From Terriglobia bacterium (GTDB taxonomy: Bacteria; Acidobacteriota; Terriglobia; Bryobacterales; Bryobacteraceae): DNA of 64,000 nucleotides. Under the pieces are notes generated by a model. The model ran no database searches, was not told the origin of the DNA, and saw only the letters and a program-made list of their open reading frames with translations. The stretch lies in the NCBI GenBank assembly GCA_020073445.1, contig JAIQFE010000011.1:1-64000 (forward strand). Reading direction: 5' to 3'. Positions 43,178 through 52,151 of the stretch are shown piece by piece (the first letter of the stretch is position 1; each line of letters starts with the position of its first letter). Made by a program: the position numbers and the translations under genes.

Positions 43178-44212
43178 TTACCTTGAGACGGTCTGAGCCG
43201 CGTCTTGAGACCGCGGGATCTGCAGCCGGGAGAACAGCCGGCGGGCGTTGTCCTCGAAGATATTGCGGCGGTCCTGGTCGGTCAACGTTTGAATGGCATC
43301 GATCAGCGGCTTGATGTCGTCAAAAGGCTTGCCGGTTTCGGGATTGGGGGCCGATCCCGAGCCTGGATTCTCGGTTCCGAACATCACGTGCTCGCTGCCG
43401 GCAATGCCCAGCAGCAGCTCAAGCGACTTGCGCGCGTGCAGGCAGGTATCGAAGTACAGCATGCTCAGGCGGCGATTGAATTCGTCCACGGTGCCGCCGC
43501 CCTTGAGGACGTAATCGGCCTGCCAGCGACCGATCTGATACGGCACCGATCCGCCGCCGTGCGAAACAATGATCTTGAGCTTCGGGAAATCCTGCAGCAC
43601 GCGCGAATTAACGATCGAAAGAATGGCCAGGCTCTCCTCGGTGATGAAGTGCTGGCTATAGTTTTCGCGGCCGTGCTTGCAGCCGGTGGAATGAATGAGC
43701 CCGGGGAGGTCCAACTGCACCATCTTTTCCCACAGCGGATACCAGTATTCGTCGCCGAGCGTGGGCGTGCTGTTGTCGCCCTCCCCAGGGTCGGTATCGA
43801 TCAGAAGTCCGATGAATCCGAGATCCTTGACGCAGCGGTCGATTTCCGGAAAGCCGAGAGTGATGGGTACGCCCGGAGCTTGCGGGATCGCGCACACGCC
43901 CTGAAAGCGGTTCGGGAACGCCTTCACTTGCTGGGCGATGTAATCGTGATTGGCGATGGCCCACGACTCCATGAGTTTGACGGGTTTCTCGGCGTGCATG
44001 AGCTGAAAAGGCCGGGGTGATAGAAACTGCACGTCGGTTCCGACCGTGTCCATGACGCGCAGATTGCGCTTGGTATCCGGATGATCGCGCACCCACTCGT
44101 CGGGGAATTTCTTGGGAGCGAAACCGTGAGCCCCGCGCGCCGACATCTGGTTCGCTTTCCATTGGTAGAGCTCCGGAGCAGCGCATACATGGGCGTGAAT
44201 GTCGATGATCAT
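43178..44212 (-). CDS. LigJ-like 4-oxalomesaconate hydratase (amidohydrolase family)
   Basis: A 344-residue cytoplasmic amidohydrolase-2 protein. The N-terminal metal pair is His6/His8 (DIHAHV), another likely ligand is His174 (GLIHSTG), and IIVSHGGGSVPYQIGRW carries a further His. The position usually held by Asp is Glu281 (FGTENPGSG). Glu there, with HxH at 6/8, is what I recall for LigJ hydratases as opposed to ACMSD-type decarboxylases. The enzyme would hydrate oxalomesaconate in the 4,5-cleavage branch of protocatechuate or gallate breakdown. It sits between an ankyrin gene (2 nt upstream) and LigB-like dioxygenase (4 nt downstream). ACMSD-type decarboxylase remains the alternative. Confidence 0.8.
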   Translation of the reverse strand: MIIDIHAHVCAAPELYQWKANQMSARGAHGFAPKKFPDEWVRDHPDTKRNLRVMDTVGTDVQFLSPRPFQLMHAEKPVKLMESWAIANHDYIAQQVKAFPNRFQGVCAIPQAPGVPITLGFPEIDRCVKDLGFIGLLIDTDPGEGDNSTPTLGDEYWYPLWEKMVQLDLPGLIHSTGCKHGRENYSQHFITEESLAILSIVNSRVLQDFPKLKIIVSHGGGSVPYQIGRWQADYVLKGGGTVDEFNRRLSMLYFDTCLHARKSLELLLGIAGSEHVMFGTENPGSGSAPNPETGKPFDDIKPLIDAIQTLTDQDRRNIFEDNARRLFSRLQIPRSQDAAQTVSR

Positions 44213-44214
44213 TC

Positions 44215-45492
44215 CTAATTCTCCTTCAATCCATGCCGGCGCAGGACCTCTTGCAGTGCGTCGGTGCCTCCCAGCCTATCGGGCAGGCGCGCTCCCGCGT
44301 CGAGCAGGACTTTGACCGTTGCGGGGTAATCGCCCGCTTCCCGGTACCATCCGTTCTGAGACCCGTGGATAGCCCAGTTCAGAGGCGTAACCCGGTAGTC
44401 ATTGTCGGAATTTTCGATCGGCGGCTTATGAGTCAGGATCAGACGAACCAGTTCGGCATTTCCGTGCCACGCTGCCCAATGCAGGGGCGTCGCATGATGC
44501 TGACCGAAGCTCTCCACAGGCAGGCCGGCAACCAACATCAGGCTGGCGGCTACCGGGTCATTGTTTCGGGCGGCGTGCGCCAGCTGGCGCCGGCCCTCGG
44601 CGGGCAGGCTGGCAGCGAGATCGGGATTCGCAGCAAGCAGCGTCTTCACTAATGCTTCATCATGCAGCCAACAGGCGTTGAGCAGACTCTCGTCGGCAGG
44701 GCATCGTTCCATGAGCAGATCGAGTACTTCAGCATGACCGAACTTTTTGGCCACCTGACAGGCGGAAACATGCCATCCCAGCTCCCATTGATAGATGGTG
44801 CCGCCGGAGTGGAAGTTGGCCTTGGGGAAATGCTGATCGTTGACGCGCATGCGAATGCATTCCGGGTCGGCTTGCAGATGCCTCTCAATCAAGGCAAGAT
44901 CGCCCAGCGCGGCAGCCATCAGGATGTCCGATTTCGCGCCGCGCTGGATCAAGAACTGCGCGATTTCCGGGCGCGACCGGACCATGTATTGCGCCGGAGT
45001 CGACTCGTGGTCGACGTCACGGGCGTTGATATCCGCGCCATGATCGAGCAGGTATCCGGCGATCTCGATGGTCGAGGCGAAGTGGAGCGGCGTCTGTCCG
45101 TCTCCGCCCTGCGCGTGAACCAAAGCAGGATCCGCCTCAATCAATTCCTTGAGCCGATCGATCATGCCCAGCCGCGCCGCCGCATGGACGGTGATTACCG
45201 CCCCGCCTTGGATCGCGCTGGCAGCAACGTCGGGGCTGGCTTGGTCCAGCAGCCCGAATCCCCCGGCCCACCATTTGCTGCGGGCATTGATATCCGCACC
45301 GGCCTCAAGCAATGCCGCAAGCATCGCCTCGCTACGGACCCACAGGATCAACGGCGACTTGAAATGGGAAATCGGCTCGTTGATACCGGTTCGCAGTTCC
45401 GGACATTGGTCCAGCAACTGCCTGAAACCCGCGACATCGTCGTCTTGTAATGCCTTATTGGCCAGCGGCACGGCTTCGGCTAAGGAAACCAT
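44215..45492 (-). CDS. Cytoplasmic ankyrin-repeat protein within the catabolic operon
   Basis: A 425-residue protein without signal peptide, made of about eight degenerate ankyrin repeats: PLILWVRSEAMLAALLEAGA, ITVHAAARLGMIDRLKELIE, TPLHFASTIEIAGYLLDHGA, TPAQYMVRSRPEIAQFLIQR, ILMAAALGDLALIERHL, TPLHWAAWHGNAELVRLILT and TPLNWAIHG. It should be a protein-interaction scaffold. It is unusual for such a gene to sit inside a ring-cleavage operon; spacings of 10 nt to RidA and 2 nt to the hydratase make co-expression certain. What it binds is unknown; assembling or sequestering the operon's enzymes is speculation. Confidence 0.8.
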   Translation of the reverse strand: MVSLAEAVPLANKALQDDDVAGFRQLLDQCPELRTGINEPISHFKSPLILWVRSEAMLAALLEAGADINARSKWWAGGFGLLDQASPDVAASAIQGGAVITVHAAARLGMIDRLKELIEADPALVHAQGGDGQTPLHFASTIEIAGYLLDHGADINARDVDHESTPAQYMVRSRPEIAQFLIQRGAKSDILMAAALGDLALIERHLQADPECIRMRVNDQHFPKANFHSGGTIYQWELGWHVSACQVAKKFGHAEVLDLLMERCPADESLLNACWLHDEALVKTLLAANPDLAASLPAEGRRQLAHAARNNDPVAASLMLVAGLPVESFGQHHATPLHWAAWHGNAELVRLILTHKPPIENSDNDYRVTPLNWAIHGSQNGWYREAGDYPATVKVLLDAGARLPDRLGGTDALQEVLRRHGLKEN

Positions 45493-45502
45493 CGCTTGGA
45501 TC

Positions 45503-45889
45503 TCAGCCGACGAAAGCGATCACTTCGCATTGCACCAGCATTCCCGGCGGCAGATCGGGCGCTGGAAACGTGTGCCGAGCCGGGCGCGAGTGCGGATCGG
45601 GAAACATCGCCAGCCATTCCTTGTTGACGTGCGGGCGGAGAGCGCGATCCTTGATCCACACATTGATCTTGGCGATGTCCTCGGGCGTCGCCCCCGCGAC
45701 TTTCAGAATCTCGCGGATCGACGCGAACATCTGGGCGCACTGCGCTTCGATGCCGTCGGGATATTTGCCCGTGAAAGGCTCCTTGCCTGACACGCCGCTG
45801 GTGATCAGAAAGGGCCCGACGCGGCACGCGGCTGGAATAGGATTATCGTGCTCGAACCCCGGTATTTCGATGCTGACGCGTCTGCTCAT
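45503..45889 (-). CDS. RidA/YjgF-family protein
   Basis: A 128-residue RidA-fold protein: GFEHDNPIPAACRVGPFLIT, SGVSGKEPFTGKYPDGIE, QCAQMFASIREILKVAGATP, IAKINVWIKD, RPARHTFPAPDLPPGMLVQC. Canonical RidA hydrolyses reactive enamines/imines using an Arg that follows the hydrophobic core; here RPARH holds Arg near the expected place. Members in aromatic-degradation operons often act on pathway intermediates such as 2-aminomuconate-type compounds or hydroxy-enoates. First gene of the leftward catabolic operon. ATG 45889 starts the conserved fold; an upstream extension overlaps the divergent CoA-transferase and is rejected. Confidence 0.85.
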   Translation of the reverse strand: MSRRVSIEIPGFEHDNPIPAACRVGPFLITSGVSGKEPFTGKYPDGIEAQCAQMFASIREILKVAGATPEDIAKINVWIKDRALRPHVNKEWLAMFPDPHSRPARHTFPAPDLPPGMLVQCEVIAFVG

Positions 45890-45919
45890 ATGTTTGCGAC
45901 CCTTTATAATAGCCGAAGC
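45890..45919. promoter_or_regulatory. 30-bp divergent promoter spacer with TTTATAAT
   Basis: Only 30 bp separate the start codons of RidA (leftward) and the CoA-transferase (rightward). The centre holds TATAAT at 45905-45910, an exact -10 consensus for the rightward gene, and its complement offers TATAAA for the leftward one. Initiation from these would give transcripts with almost no leader. No good -35 box is visible on either side. Confidence 0.45.
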
Positions 45920-47095
45920 ATGGGACCACTCGCCTCCATTCGCGTGCTCGATCTGACGCGCGTGCGTTCCGGGCCGACCGCGGTGCGCCAACTGGCCGAT
46001 TGGGGCGCCGACGTGATCAAGATCGAACAGCCCGCGCAGGACGATGTCGATCCCTTCGGAGGCGGCGAACGCCATAGTCCGGATTTCCAGAACCTGCACC
46101 GCAACAAGCGTAGCCTTACGCTAAATCTCAAAACACCCGAGGGTGTCGCGATTCTGAAACGCCTCGCGAAAGACGCCGATGTGATGATCGAAAACTATCG
46201 GCCAGATGTGAAGCGGCGGTTGGGTATCGATTACCCCGCCATGCGCGAGGTCAACAAGCGCCTGGTCTACGCCAGTATTTCCGGATTCGGCGAAGACGGC
46301 CCCTATCGAGATCGCCCGGGGTTCGATCAGATCGCGCAAGGCATGGGCGGATTCATGTCGGTGACGGGGCTGCCTGGGCAGGGTCCGGTGCGCGCGGGCA
46401 TCCCGATTGCCGATCTCTGTGCGGGCATCCTGTGCGCGCAGGGCGTTCTGCTTGCGTTGATCGAGCGGCAGACCTCGGGAGAGGGGCAGTGGGTTACTAC
46501 GTCGCTGCTGGCCGCGCAAATCTTCATGCTGGATTTTCAGGCATCGCGCTGGCTGAACGCAGGCGAGGTGCCGAAGCAGGCGGGCAACAATCATCCGCTG
46601 TACATTCCGACGGGAGCGTTCAAGACCGCCGACGGCCACATCAACATCGGAGCCAGCGGCCAGAAGATTTGGGAGCGGCTGGCCCCCGCGATCGGCGCGC
46701 CGGAGTTACTCGATGATCCGCGATATACGAATGCCGACAAGCGTTCCGCGAATCGCGATGTGCTGACGGCGGAGATCGAGCGGCATCTGGCGTCGGCTGA
46801 TAGCGCCACTTGGATCGACCGTCTGAACGCCGCCGGTGTGCCGTGCGGACGGATTTATTCGGTGGATCAGGTTTTCGCCGATCCGCAGGTGGAGCACTTG
46901 AAGATGGTGGACGAGATCGAATCGCCGTTTTATCACCCGCTGAAGGTGGTCGCGCAGGCGGTGCGGCTGTCGCGTACGCCGCATGAGCTGCGACGGCGGC
47001 CGCCGGAACCCGGTGAGCATACGGATGAGATTCTCGGATCGCTGGGGCTCGCGCCCGCGGAAATCGCCGATCTGCGGAGCAGGGAAATCGTTTAA
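45920..47095 (+). CDS. CaiB/BaiF-family (family III) CoA-transferase
   Basis: A 391-residue family III CoA-transferase. It opens GPLASIRVLDLTRVRSGP, then LADWGADVIKIEQP, RNKRSLTLNLKTPEGV, ADVMIENYRPDVKRRLGI and VYASISGFGEDGPYRDRPGFD. The catalytic Asp is the one in FDQIAQGMGG/VTGLPGQGPVRAGIPIADLCAG. It should move CoA between acids, activating a carboxylate such as a dicarboxylic or aryl acid. It is followed by a crotonase with 3 nt between them and then a quinone oxidoreductase, giving a beta-oxidation-like set. ATG 45920 matches the family start; an upstream ATG at 45848 overlaps RidA. Confidence 0.9.
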   Translation: MGPLASIRVLDLTRVRSGPTAVRQLADWGADVIKIEQPAQDDVDPFGGGERHSPDFQNLHRNKRSLTLNLKTPEGVAILKRLAKDADVMIENYRPDVKRRLGIDYPAMREVNKRLVYASISGFGEDGPYRDRPGFDQIAQGMGGFMSVTGLPGQGPVRAGIPIADLCAGILCAQGVLLALIERQTSGEGQWVTTSLLAAQIFMLDFQASRWLNAGEVPKQAGNNHPLYIPTGAFKTADGHINIGASGQKIWERLAPAIGAPELLDDPRYTNADKRSANRDVLTAEIERHLASADSATWIDRLNAAGVPCGRIYSVDQVFADPQVEHLKMVDEIESPFYHPLKVVAQAVRLSRTPHELRRRPPEPGEHTDEILGSLGLAPAEIADLRSREIV

Positions 47096-47098
47096 ATC

Positions 47099-47875
47099 GT
47101 GGACAAAATACTTTCCAGCGTTGATGGCGCGATCGGGACGCTCACGTTCAACCAGCCCGAGCGGCATAACGCGATGTCGCTCGACATGTGGCGGGCCGCG
47201 ACTGTTGTATTGCAGCAGTTTGAGCAAGATCCGGCCGTGCGCGTGATCGTGCTCACGGGCGCGGGCGGCAAGGCGTTCGTCTCCGGGGCCGATATTTCCA
47301 AATTCGAGAGCGAACGCGCCACGGTGGACGCCGTGCTCGAATACAACGCGGCGGTGGACCGCTTCGGTCAGGTGCTGGGCGAGTGTTCGAAGCCGACCAT
47401 TGCCATGATCCGCGGGTACTGCCTGGGCGGAGGTGTCGGAATCGCGGTGTGCTGCGATCTGCGCATCGCCAATGACGCCGCGCGCTTCGCCGTTCCCGCG
47501 GCCAAGCTCGGCCTGGGCTATGGATACGCGAATGTTCGGCGGATCATGGATCTGGTGGGTCCTCAGTTCACGACGGAAATGCTCCTCACCGCGAGCCAGT
47601 TCGATGCTGCTCAAGCCGAGCGAACGGGCCTGGTGAGTCACGTGGTGCCGGACGCCGAAATCGAGAGCTATGTGCGCGACTTGGCGGAGACCATTGCAGG
47701 CAACGCTCCCTTGACGATCCGCGCGGTGAAACGCATCGTTCGTGAACTGCGCCGCGAAGATCCCGATATCGCCGCCTGTGACGCGCTGGTCCGGCAGTGT
47801 TTCGAGAGCGCCGATTATCGCGAGGGGCGCAAGGCGTTTCTCGAAAAGCGCAAACCTGTGTTTCGCGGAGTCTAA
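47099..47875 (+). CDS. Enoyl-CoA hydratase/isomerase family protein
   Basis: A 258-residue crotonase. The oxyanion-hole segments are SGADISKFES and GYCLGGGVGIAVCCDLRIA, and the substrate-side block PAAKLGLGYGYANVRRIMDL follows. The typical Glu of hydratases at the second catalytic position is not obvious (GYGYANVRR in place of the usual G-E-x-x-P), so isomerase, hydrolase or decarboxylase chemistry should not be excluded. GTG start 3 nt after the CoA-transferase. Its stop overlaps an ATG of the following gene (TAATG). Confidence 0.85.
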   Translation: MDKILSSVDGAIGTLTFNQPERHNAMSLDMWRAATVVLQQFEQDPAVRVIVLTGAGGKAFVSGADISKFESERATVDAVLEYNAAVDRFGQVLGECSKPTIAMIRGYCLGGGVGIAVCCDLRIANDAARFAVPAAKLGLGYGYANVRRIMDLVGPQFTTEMLLTASQFDAAQAERTGLVSHVVPDAEIESYVRDLAETIAGNAPLTIRAVKRIVRELRREDPDIAACDALVRQCFESADYREGRKAFLEKRKPVFRGV

Positions 47876-47895
47876 TGCCTCATGGGGTTGATGGA

Positions 47896-48858
47896 ATGAA
47901 GGCCGTATACATCGAACAAACCGGCGGGCCCGAGGTCATGCGCCTCGGCGATCGCCCCACGCCCGAATTGCAGAAAGACGAAGTGCTGGTGAAAGTCGCC
48001 GTCTCGGGCGTCAATTTCACCGACCTCAACCAGCGCAGCGGCATCAACAAGATTCCAGTTCCGGCGGTCCTGGGGTCGGAAGGCGCGGGGACCGTGGAAC
48101 GGTCGAACTCGGAAGCTTTTAAACCCAGCGACCGCGTGGCCTGGTGCATGGTGCGCGGGTCTTACGCCGAATACGCAGCGGTTCCGGCGAAGATGCTGGT
48201 GCGCATCCCAGATGGCATCGACTTTCGCACGGCGGCGGCCGCGATGCTCCAGGGCATGACCGCGCATTACCTGTCGCACTCGACCTTCCCCCTTAAGAGC
48301 GGCCACACCGCGCTGATTCACGCGGCTGCGGGCGGCACCGGCAGGCTGCTGGTGCAGATTGCCGCGATGCTCGGAGCGCGCGCGATCGGTACGGCGGGGA
48401 CTCCGGCCAAAGCTCAGCTGGCCCGTGACGCGGGCGCGAGCGAGGTGATTCTCTACGACCAGGTAGACTGGGTGGCTGAGGTGAAGAGGCTGACCGACGG
48501 CAAGGGCGTCGACGTGGTCTACGATTCCGTCGGCCAAGCGACCTTCCTGAAGGGTCTCGACTGCCTGAAGCCGCGCGGCATGATGGTCCACTTCGGCGTT
48601 TCGAGCGGGCAGATCGAACCGTTCGACACCCGAGGGCTAACCACCCGGGGTTCACTGTTTCTGGCGCGTCCTACGTTGAACACGCATATCTCGGACCCGA
48701 AGGAACTGGCCTGGCGTTCGGGCGATATCTTCCGGTGGATCACGGAAGGAAAGCTAAAATTGAGGATCGATCGCGAGTATCCGCTTGCTGACGCGGCTCA
48801 GGCGCATCGCGACCTGGAAGCCCGCCAGACTAGCGGAAAAGTTTTACTGCAGATCTGA
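47896..48858 (+). CDS. NADPH:quinone oxidoreductase (zeta-crystallin-like MDR)
   Basis: A 320-residue zinc-free medium-chain dehydrogenase: KAVYIEQTGGPEVMRLGD, VAVSGVNFTDLNQRSG, PAVLGSEGAGTVE, MLQGMTAHYLSHSTFPL, Rossmann motif HAAAGGTGRLLVQIA, IGTAGTPAKAQLARDAGA. No catalytic or structural zinc Cys set is present, which fits the QOR subfamily. It reduces quinones or alpha,beta-unsaturated carbonyls with NADPH. ATG 47896 matches the family start; ATG 47875, overlapping the crotonase stop as TAATG, is also possible. Last gene of the rightward operon, converging on the ankyrin gene with 6 bp left. Confidence 0.88.
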   Translation: MKAVYIEQTGGPEVMRLGDRPTPELQKDEVLVKVAVSGVNFTDLNQRSGINKIPVPAVLGSEGAGTVERSNSEAFKPSDRVAWCMVRGSYAEYAAVPAKMLVRIPDGIDFRTAAAAMLQGMTAHYLSHSTFPLKSGHTALIHAAAGGTGRLLVQIAAMLGARAIGTAGTPAKAQLARDAGASEVILYDQVDWVAEVKRLTDGKGVDVVYDSVGQATFLKGLDCLKPRGMMVHFGVSSGQIEPFDTRGLTTRGSLFLARPTLNTHISDPKELAWRSGDIFRWITEGKLKLRIDREYPLADAAQAHRDLEARQTSGKVLLQI

Positions 48859-48864
48859 AAACGG

Positions 48865-50679
48865 CTACTGGCAGCCGTTCACGCCCTTCGTCAGGCAGAT
48901 CGAGGACGTAATGTCGGCCGGGATCGGAAGACCCTTGTCCGCCATCAGCTTCTTGATGAACGCGGTGGTCTCCGGATGCGCGATCGCCGATTGCACGCCC
49001 ACGCGAACCAGCCCTTCGGAGTAGTGCACCGGGATCCAGGTTACGCCCTTCATGGCGCCGTTCACCGTGTCGCGGCTGCCGTTGTCGTGAGCTTCGAGAT
49101 CGGCGCCGTGGTCCACCAGCAGCTGCACGATCTCGTTGCGGCCCTTGTGCGCGGCGCCGTGCAGAGAGGTGCGGCCGTCTTCGTCGTGGATGTTGGGATC
49201 GAGACCGAGATCCAGCAGCATCTTGACCGTCTCGACGTTCTGTTCACGCGACCATTCGTAGGTGACGCCTTCCACCCAGGCGATTCCCGAGGCGACAGCC
49301 AGAGCGGTGACGTTGCGCTGCGTCTGAATCTTGGGATCGGCGCCTTTGGCCAGCAACAGCTTCATGAGTTCGACGTCGCTCGATTGCGCGGCGCGCAGGA
49401 AGGGCGTCGCGCCGTCCTCGTTGAGCCACTGCATGGTGAAATTGGTACGGGTTTCGGTGCTGTCCCCTACGCAGTTCGTGGGCGTCGATTGCGTCCCGCA
49501 CACGCGGACGTTCACGTCGGCGTTCTTGGCGAGCAGCAGTTTGATGAAGTCCAGATGGTCCATGTCGGGCTTGCGGACCGGATAGTCGCCGCCCTCGATG
49601 TTACGGTTATCGGTGGACAGGTACAGAGGCGACCAGCCGCCGTTATTCTTGATATTCGGATTGGCGCCGTGATCCAGCAGATACGCGCCGATCTTGTAAT
49701 GCCGGTTCTGGGTAGCCGTTAACAGCGCGGTCCAGCCGTAGTGCGTCTGCTGATTGACGTCCGCGCCGGCTTCGACCAATTCCTTCACGCACTCCATACA
49801 GTTCTGCCGCGCGGCGAAGACCAGAGGGGTGATTCCGCCGCCATCGGTGTCGCGCGTGCGGCCGAACGCAAATTCGGCGGCTGCCGCGTCGAGGGCCGCC
49901 ACTTGATCTTCTTCCGCGGCAGTGCCTTCGCCAGCCTTGGCCTGCTTGCCTTGCTTGCCCTGTCCTGCACCGCGTCCGCCGGCCTTTGCCTGGCCCGCGC
50001 CGGCGCGTCCTCCCTGCTTGCCTTGGCCGAAGCCTCCGGCGCCCTGCGCCGATTCAGCTCTCTGGCGGACGGTCGGAGCCAGATAGGCACGATTGCCTTT
50101 GGTATCGAACGCGGACGCGGCTTTATAATCCGCGCCACTCGCGAGAAGCAGTTTGATCGCCTCAGGATGCGATTGCTCGGCGGCCCACATCAGCGGCGTG
50201 GTGCCACGCAGCTTTTCCTTCGCGTTCACGTTGGCCTTCTGATCGATCAGAACCTTGATGGCCTCCGGGTTGCCGTTGCGAGCCGCGAACATCAGCGGAG
50301 TCTCACCGTTCGGGCTGACCTCATTCGCGTCCGCGCCGGCCTTGAGCAGCTTCTGGATCATGGGCGCGCTGCCGTTGATGCTGGCCAGGCGCAGAGGGGT
50401 TGCCCCATCGTGATTCGGTTTCTTCACATCCGCCCCGGCGGCGATCAGCAGGTCGGCGATGTCGGTATCGTTGCGGTAGGCCGCCCATTGGATCGCGGTG
50501 GCGCCGTCGGCTTGCGGCAGGTTCACATCCGCCTTCTGCTTGAGCAGCGTCTGTACCGCGGCTTTGTCGCCCTTCATGGCGGCGTCGGCCACCGGGCTGT
50601 CAGCGGCGTTTAGAACCGTAAGATAAATGGCCGGAACCAAGACCACGGCGGCGGCCGCCACGGCGTGTCGGATGCGCAT
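48865..50679 (-). CDS. Exported ankyrin-repeat protein
   Basis: A 604-residue protein with a signal peptide (AVAAAAVVLVPAIYLTVLNA) and two blocks of ankyrin repeats. Residues about 30-200 and 290-560 carry motifs such as TAIQWAAYRNDTDIADLLIA, TPLMFAARNGNPEAIKVLID, TALLTATQNRHYKIGAYLLD and TSLHGAAHKGRNEIVQLLVD. They are separated by a Gly/Gln/Lys-rich low-complexity stretch at about 215-260 (many GQGKQG and KAG units). It ends with two Cys near the C-terminus. AGGAG lies 9 nt before ATG 50679. In this group such periplasmic ankyrin proteins occur beside DUF1552 and DUF1592 genes, as here, so it may scaffold that exported system. Confidence 0.85.
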   Translation of the reverse strand: MRIRHAVAAAAVVLVPAIYLTVLNAADSPVADAAMKGDKAAVQTLLKQKADVNLPQADGATAIQWAAYRNDTDIADLLIAAGADVKKPNHDGATPLRLASINGSAPMIQKLLKAGADANEVSPNGETPLMFAARNGNPEAIKVLIDQKANVNAKEKLRGTTPLMWAAEQSHPEAIKLLLASGADYKAASAFDTKGNRAYLAPTVRQRAESAQGAGGFGQGKQGGRAGAGQAKAGGRGAGQGKQGKQAKAGEGTAAEEDQVAALDAAAAEFAFGRTRDTDGGGITPLVFAARQNCMECVKELVEAGADVNQQTHYGWTALLTATQNRHYKIGAYLLDHGANPNIKNNGGWSPLYLSTDNRNIEGGDYPVRKPDMDHLDFIKLLLAKNADVNVRVCGTQSTPTNCVGDSTETRTNFTMQWLNEDGATPFLRAAQSSDVELMKLLLAKGADPKIQTQRNVTALAVASGIAWVEGVTYEWSREQNVETVKMLLDLGLDPNIHDEDGRTSLHGAAHKGRNEIVQLLVDHGADLEAHDNGSRDTVNGAMKGVTWIPVHYSEGLVRVGVQSAIAHPETTAFIKKLMADKGLPIPADITSSICLTKGVNGCQ

Positions 50680-50727
50680 CGTCGATGTTCTCCTGAGCAT
50701 GAGCAATGAAAATGTTAAACGAGACGA

Positions 50728-52095
50728 TTAAACCGCGAGTCCGGCGAGCCGGCCCGTGCTATCGTCTCCGATCTTGTCCTGGTTTACGCCGAACATATCG
50801 AGTACGCTCAGCAGCAGATTGGATGTGGTGACCGTCTTGGTCGGGAAGTTGAGATGCCGGCCGCCCTTGAGCTTGCCGCCCGCGCCGCCCGCCAGAATGT
50901 AGGGTACGTCGTAGTGCAGGTGCTGGTTGGAATCTCCCATGTTGGTGCCGTAGAGGACCAGGGTGTGATCCAGCAGGTTGCCGTCGCCGTCGGGGATGCT
51001 CTTCAGCTTGCCCAGGAAGTAGGCCAGGCACAGCACGTGATACCGGTTGATCTTCGAATAGTCGAGGATCCGGTCCGGATTCTCGGCGTGGTGCGAGCCG
51101 CCATGGAAGCTGGTGTTCGTGCCGCTGGCCGGGAAGCTGCGGCCGGTCAGGTCGCGAGCGTAGAGCAGCGTCGAAACGCGGGTGATGTCTCCCTGATAGG
51201 CCAGAGCCTGCAGGTCGAACTGCAGCTTGATGTGTTCGTCGAACGAGTCTGGCACTCCGGCCGGGACCACGATGCCTTCCCGGGTCTCCATGGTGCCGCT
51301 GGCCTTCTTGGCGATCTCCAGCCGCCGCTCGATCTCACGCACGCTATCGGCGTAATCATCCACGCGCCGCTGGTCGCTGGCCGGAAGAGTCTTCTTGAAG
51401 GCCGACAACGTGCCGGTAATCGAATCCAGAATGCTGCGATCCTGCTCGCGGCGCGCCGCCCGCTCTTCGGTGGTCTTGGCCTGCACGTCGCCGAACAAGC
51501 GCTCGAACACCACCTGAGGGTTCAGTTCCATGGGCAGCGGAAGGTTGGTGGCAGCCCATGAAATGGAGTTCGTATAAGCGCAGCTGTAGCCTTCGCCGCA
51601 GTTGCTCGAATTGGCGCCGGGATCTTCGATGGCCTGTTGCAGGGAAGGCAGCAGGGACTCCTGGCCGATGTGATTGGCGATGATCTGGTCGATCGTCACG
51701 CCGTTGTGAATGTCCGAACCCGTCGCTTTCTTGGGCTTCTCGCCCGCCAGGAAGGCTGCTGCCACCCAGTGGTCCGCGCCGGTGACTCCCGGAGGCGGTT
51801 CGGCCGATTTCGACCACAGACCGCTGATGATTACGCTCTGGTCCACGTAAGGCGCCAGAGGCTCCATGATGGATGGAAGCTTGTTGGGGTTGAGGACCGG
51901 TCCTTCGGGGATCCAGTAGCCTGGGGCCATCCCATGCGGGACGAAAATGCCCGTGAAACGGGTCTTGCCGGCTGCCGCGGTCTTGGCCAACGGCGTCTGT
52001 GCCGGAATCATGGATTCCAGCAACGGCAACGCCAGCGTCACGCCTGCGCCACGCAGGAACGTCCGCCGCGGTATGTGCTTCTTAGTAAGGAACAT
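50728..52095 (-). CDS. DUF1552 protein, Tat-exported
   Basis: A 455-residue DUF1552 protein. The twin-arginine signal is IPRRTFLRGAGVTLALPLLE. The domain includes FTGIFVPHGMAPGYWIPEG, IISGLWSK, GADHWVAAAFLAGEKPK, SIDQ-like VTIDQIIANHIG, and, at the end, LVLYGTNMGDSNQHLHYDVPYILAGGAGG in two overlapping parts (NMGDSNQHLHYD; ILAGGAGGKL). The family is sulfatase/phosphatase-like in overall fold and has no proven activity. A clear ribosome site (AAGGAGAG) lies 9 nt before the ATG. It follows the DUF1592 gene on the same strand and precedes the ankyrin gene: a standard gene set in Acidobacteriota and Planctomycetota. Confidence 0.9.
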   Translation of the reverse strand: MFLTKKHIPRRTFLRGAGVTLALPLLESMIPAQTPLAKTAAAGKTRFTGIFVPHGMAPGYWIPEGPVLNPNKLPSIMEPLAPYVDQSVIISGLWSKSAEPPPGVTGADHWVAAAFLAGEKPKKATGSDIHNGVTIDQIIANHIGQESLLPSLQQAIEDPGANSSNCGEGYSCAYTNSISWAATNLPLPMELNPQVVFERLFGDVQAKTTEERAARREQDRSILDSITGTLSAFKKTLPASDQRRVDDYADSVREIERRLEIAKKASGTMETREGIVVPAGVPDSFDEHIKLQFDLQALAYQGDITRVSTLLYARDLTGRSFPASGTNTSFHGGSHHAENPDRILDYSKINRYHVLCLAYFLGKLKSIPDGDGNLLDHTLVLYGTNMGDSNQHLHYDVPYILAGGAGGKLKGGRHLNFPTKTVTTSNLLLSVLDMFGVNQDKIGDDSTGRLAGLAV

Positions 52096-52151
52096 TATTT
52101 CAGCTCTCCTTCTTAATTCTATGATTTCTCAAGGTCATTGCCTATCGCTGC

